Below are positions 61,306-64,000 of a stretch of 64,000 nucleotides of DNA, in pieces. The stretch is from contig NC_019881.2 of assembly GCF_002234675.1 (NCBI RefSeq), positions 17,052,494 to 17,116,493 on the forward strand. Reading direction: 5' to 3'. Position 1 is the first letter of the stretch, and the number at the start of each line of letters is the position of its first letter. The position numbers were made by a program, and so were the translations under genes. Below the pieces are notes generated by a model. It made no database searches. It had not been told where the DNA came from and saw nothing but the letters and a program-made list of their open reading frames with translations. This stretch comes from Oryzias latipes. Its lineage: Eukaryota; Chordata; Actinopteri; Beloniformes; Adrianichthyidae.

Positions 61306-62382
61306 ATGCCGTTAAATAATGAGAAGCCCAGCTCTACGTCCAGTGTGGAGGACCAAGGCAGTGATGTGGAGTCCTCATCAGAGGTGGTCAGTGATCTGGA
61401 CTGTTCGCGTGACAGCTTCAACAGCGACTTCTCCAGCAAGCATTGCACACCCTCTTGTAAGTTTGCACCACTTTCCAAAGGGTCAACTGACATCATCTGG
61501 GATTTGGCTTTAATGCTACATTCACACCAGGCTCAGAAATGCGCCTTCAAGGGGCCACTTCCAATAAAAAGTCTATGTAAATATGTGCATTTTGTGCTTC
61601 TGCGTTTAAAACTTTTACGCGTTGCAATGCAAGTTTTAAGTACGTTTTTGGGCTCTACGTACAAAATGCGCGTCTAGCGTGCTTTGAAAGTTAGACCAGT
61701 TGAACTTTGACGAATCAGAGACTCTGATTTGGTAGTGACGAATGGTAAGCGTTCTTTTCAATTCATACAAGTTTCAACCGTTTGGAAATGGATCATGAAG
61801 GAGAAAAATAATAAATGCAATTGTATCACTGGCCTGGCTGGAATTGTATGACGCCAAGCCAATCACATATTGGAACAGAGCTATAAAAGAAAAAGCCTGG
61901 AGCAAGATTTGCACCGCTTCAACATTTCCCACCAAACTGAAAAATGCAATAAGAACACGTTAAAAACACCAAAAACACTATTTTCATCAGATTGTGTCAT
62001 TAAACCCCCAAACACACTTTCTTGTTTCATTCACTATAACTATAATAGGTTGAATAGTTATTTTCTATCAGAAAAAAAACATTTTTTTGAATTCTGATTC
62101 TTGATTATTTGATTTCTCACAAGCACAAAGACATTTTATTGCACAAATTGTTGTGCTTGTTGTTTGCTCGTATTTTGTGTGTCTTTACATCTTTCACAAC
62201 CAGATGCAATCCAACTCACAGATGTTTCTTTAAACTGTCACTTTCACAGCAAGTCCACCCAAAAGCCTAACTTTGGATGAAGTCATGGATTCGGCAAGGG
62301 ACATTTTTAACCTCAAAATTTCTCATGAGATTGTGATGAACCCCAGTTTTCACATGGACATGAGCAGCAGACCACAGAACAG
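61306..62382 (+). CDS. tcp11l2: TCP11-like protein, 5' part (tcp11l2)
   Basis: Two coding exons seen, 61306..61456 and 62250..62382, joined in phase (T|CA, Ser). They give the first 94 or so residues; the rest lies beyond the window. The start MPLNNEKP and the Ser/Asp-rich stretch through CTPSSSPPK resemble the TCP11L2 N-terminus. Residues about 56-80 (LTLDEVMDSARDIFNLKISHEIVMN) match the conserved opening of the TCP11 family domain. An acceptor AG directly precedes the ATG, so the 5' UTR is in an upstream exon. The second exon ends with donor AG|GTATTG. The family links to cAMP/sperm signalling for TCP11 itself; the role of the L2 paralogue is not established. Assigned L2 rather than L1 by N-terminus and linkage to the 12q-type block. 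Confidence 0.85.
61515..61935 (+). repeat. Dispersed repeat family K, copy 4
   Basis: In the first coding intron of tcp11l2. Contains ACATTCACACCAGGCTCAG, AAAGTCTATGTAAATATGTG, GTTAGACCAGTTGAACTTTG and 'TATGACGCCAAGCCAATCAC'-type blocks, in the order of copy 2. A fragment of a family H right end (about 61945-62010) follows. Confidence 0.6.
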
Positions 62383-64000
62383 GTATTGATGGGAACAGAT
62401 TGGAAACATTGTGCCTATTTTAGGGGTTTTATGATCTTTGCCAATTTATTTCAGTCGTGGGGAAGGGTTACAGCCACTATGACAAAAATGAAGGAAAAAA
62501 GTTAAAGATGATGGTTTGTGTTACGTTTGTCAGCAAAACAAATGATAATATGGAAAAATGTTGGTAAAAGTGAGATACTTTACTCGACTTGAACATGTTA
62601 CAGCTGGTTAGGTAAACTGGTAGAAGGTTAGTAACATAACTAGATTAGAAAAATAATGTTTTTGAGAGGCTGATTCAAATTTCAAGTGAGATTAATGACC
62701 TTAAAAAAAGAAGAAAAAATCCCCAAACGTAAACATGAGATTTTGAGTTGCCCCCTTCTATATTCAACAATGTCATGAAAAGAATGAAGTTTTGTTGTTG
62801 GAGGCTGTGGGGTAACGTTAGACCCCTGTAATCTTTAAGCTTTCAGATATTTTATTCTTAGGGAACAAAGAAAAATAGTTATTTTTAAATAAAATATAAC
62901 TTCTTTATAGGAGGGAATTTCATTAAATCTGTTGGGATTTGTGGAATATCTTGGCACAAAACATAAATACTTGGCACATAAACTTGTTCCTACAAGTTCC
63001 TAAGAACTTGATCTCACTGTTATCTTCAAGATAAAATTTCGAAAAGGGGACGAAGAAACTAACAGAATTTAGTGCAATATCAAAGATTTTTGAAGAAAAT
63101 GCTTTTTTCTTGGATGTAATTTGTTTTTTAATTATTTGTGGATTAACATTTTTTTTTCTAATTTTTCTTTGAAAATCAACAGAACCCTGTTTTTTACTTT
63201 TTCTTTTTACAGAAATGTAATACAACAGAATATCAGGCCACCATAAAAATAAATAGATAGATGGGGTCTTTAATAAACCCTGAGGACATTTTAAAATGGC
63301 CATCTGCTGACAATCATGAAACACACACACATTAAAAACAATGAAGGTCAATGTTTTAAAGAACAATAAATTTAATCATTTCAAATCAGGGGTAAATAAA
63401 CAAATTAAGGAAAATAAAGTCATACAATTTTAATATAAATGAAAATAATATTAAATGAGAATAAAGTCATGAATTTACACAGCAAAAGCCTGATTACTAA
63501 GAAAAACACAAACAACAGAAAAAAAGGAACGATATTGAGTATGACAGACATAGTGCACATTGTAAGCGGTTACTTCAGCACTGGTTACGCAAATAAGGAA
63601 ATATTTAGTTTTTTAGTGAATCATCATTGCTATATTATAAGTAAAAGGACATTAAAATTTATACTCCCGTCTGCAGTATAACTGCCGAGATCCAGATGCA
63701 TTATGGCTCATAGATTTCTATAAATGACTGTATTGAATGATGTAGTCGTCACATATTGTGGATGGAGGCTTACACTACCTTCATAATTTTATGACTTTAG
63801 TCTAGTACATTTTGTACTTTTTTTCTTAAACTTTTAGGACTTTATCCTCATATTTAAATTTACCGGTAAATGTTTTTTTTCATGCTGGTCCTAATACTTT
63901 AATATTTTGACCTCTCCAAGTTCTTGTTTGATGTGCCTTTTATTGTTTCTCTTTGTTATTTTGACTTTGGTAGCAGACTACTAACCACTGAGGTAATATA
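62383..64000 (+). other. tcp11l2 intron, no further exon recognised
   Basis: AT-rich intronic sequence to the end of the window. The open frames around 62923-63366 (-) and 63439-63681 (+) are low-complexity, Lys/Phe-rich and unlike TCP11 exons. Confidence 0.45.

Noticed and set aside
62923-63366. 147-aa minus-strand frame
   Set aside because: Lys/Phe-rich low-complexity sequence in an AT-rich intron, without splice context or similarity.

Overview
The window is vertebrate nuclear DNA from a ray-finned fish. Genes are intron-rich with GT-AG splicing and the proteins are vertebrate families. The background is AT-rich and full of short dispersed repeats typical of teleosts (GGAT arrays, L2-like LINE tails, a tRNA-derived SINE, many MITEs). 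The abundant MITE families look medaka-like (Oryzias), but that is an impression and was not tested.

Left to right: (1) 1-28 kb carries two small leucine-rich proteoglycans on the + strand, keratocan (kera, class II) and epiphycan (epyc, class III). epyc has a greatly expanded Ser-Gly region for glycosaminoglycan attachment and a first intron holding a 3.6-kb foldback transposon. (2) 28.2-30.3 kb (-) holds a Myb/SANT-like (trihelix) coiled-coil gene, tail-to-tail with epyc. (3) 31-41.7 kb (+) holds two tandem multi-WWE-domain genes. The first also has two CCCH zinc fingers. Neither shows a PARP catalytic domain, each has an interferon-response-type element upstream, and the second decays at its 3' end. 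(4) 43.6-51.8 kb (-) is the clathrin-coat pseudokinase scyl2 (17 coding exons, complete), tail-to-tail with the second WWE gene. (5) 54.0-58.3 kb (-) is a full-length DEPDC4/DEPDC7-family gene. (6) 59-64 kb (+) is the 5' part of a TCP11-like gene (tcp11l2), head-to-head with depdc4.

In human, KERA, EPYC, SCYL2, DEPDC4 and TCP11L2 are spread over 12q21-q23, while the paralogues DEPDC7 and TCP11L1 are neighbours on 11p13. The head-to-head depdc4/tcp11l2 pair here therefore looks like an ancestral vertebrate neighbourhood. The genes do not form one pathway. kera and epyc are extracellular-matrix proteoglycans. The WWE pair looks like an interferon-linked PARP12/ZAP-like accessory module and is the best candidate for something undescribed. 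scyl2 and depdc4 are housekeeping-type genes with CRE/ETS promoter motifs.

All exon boundaries below were placed by hand from GT-AG sites, reading phase and family similarity. Most coding exon lengths were checked by counting codons.
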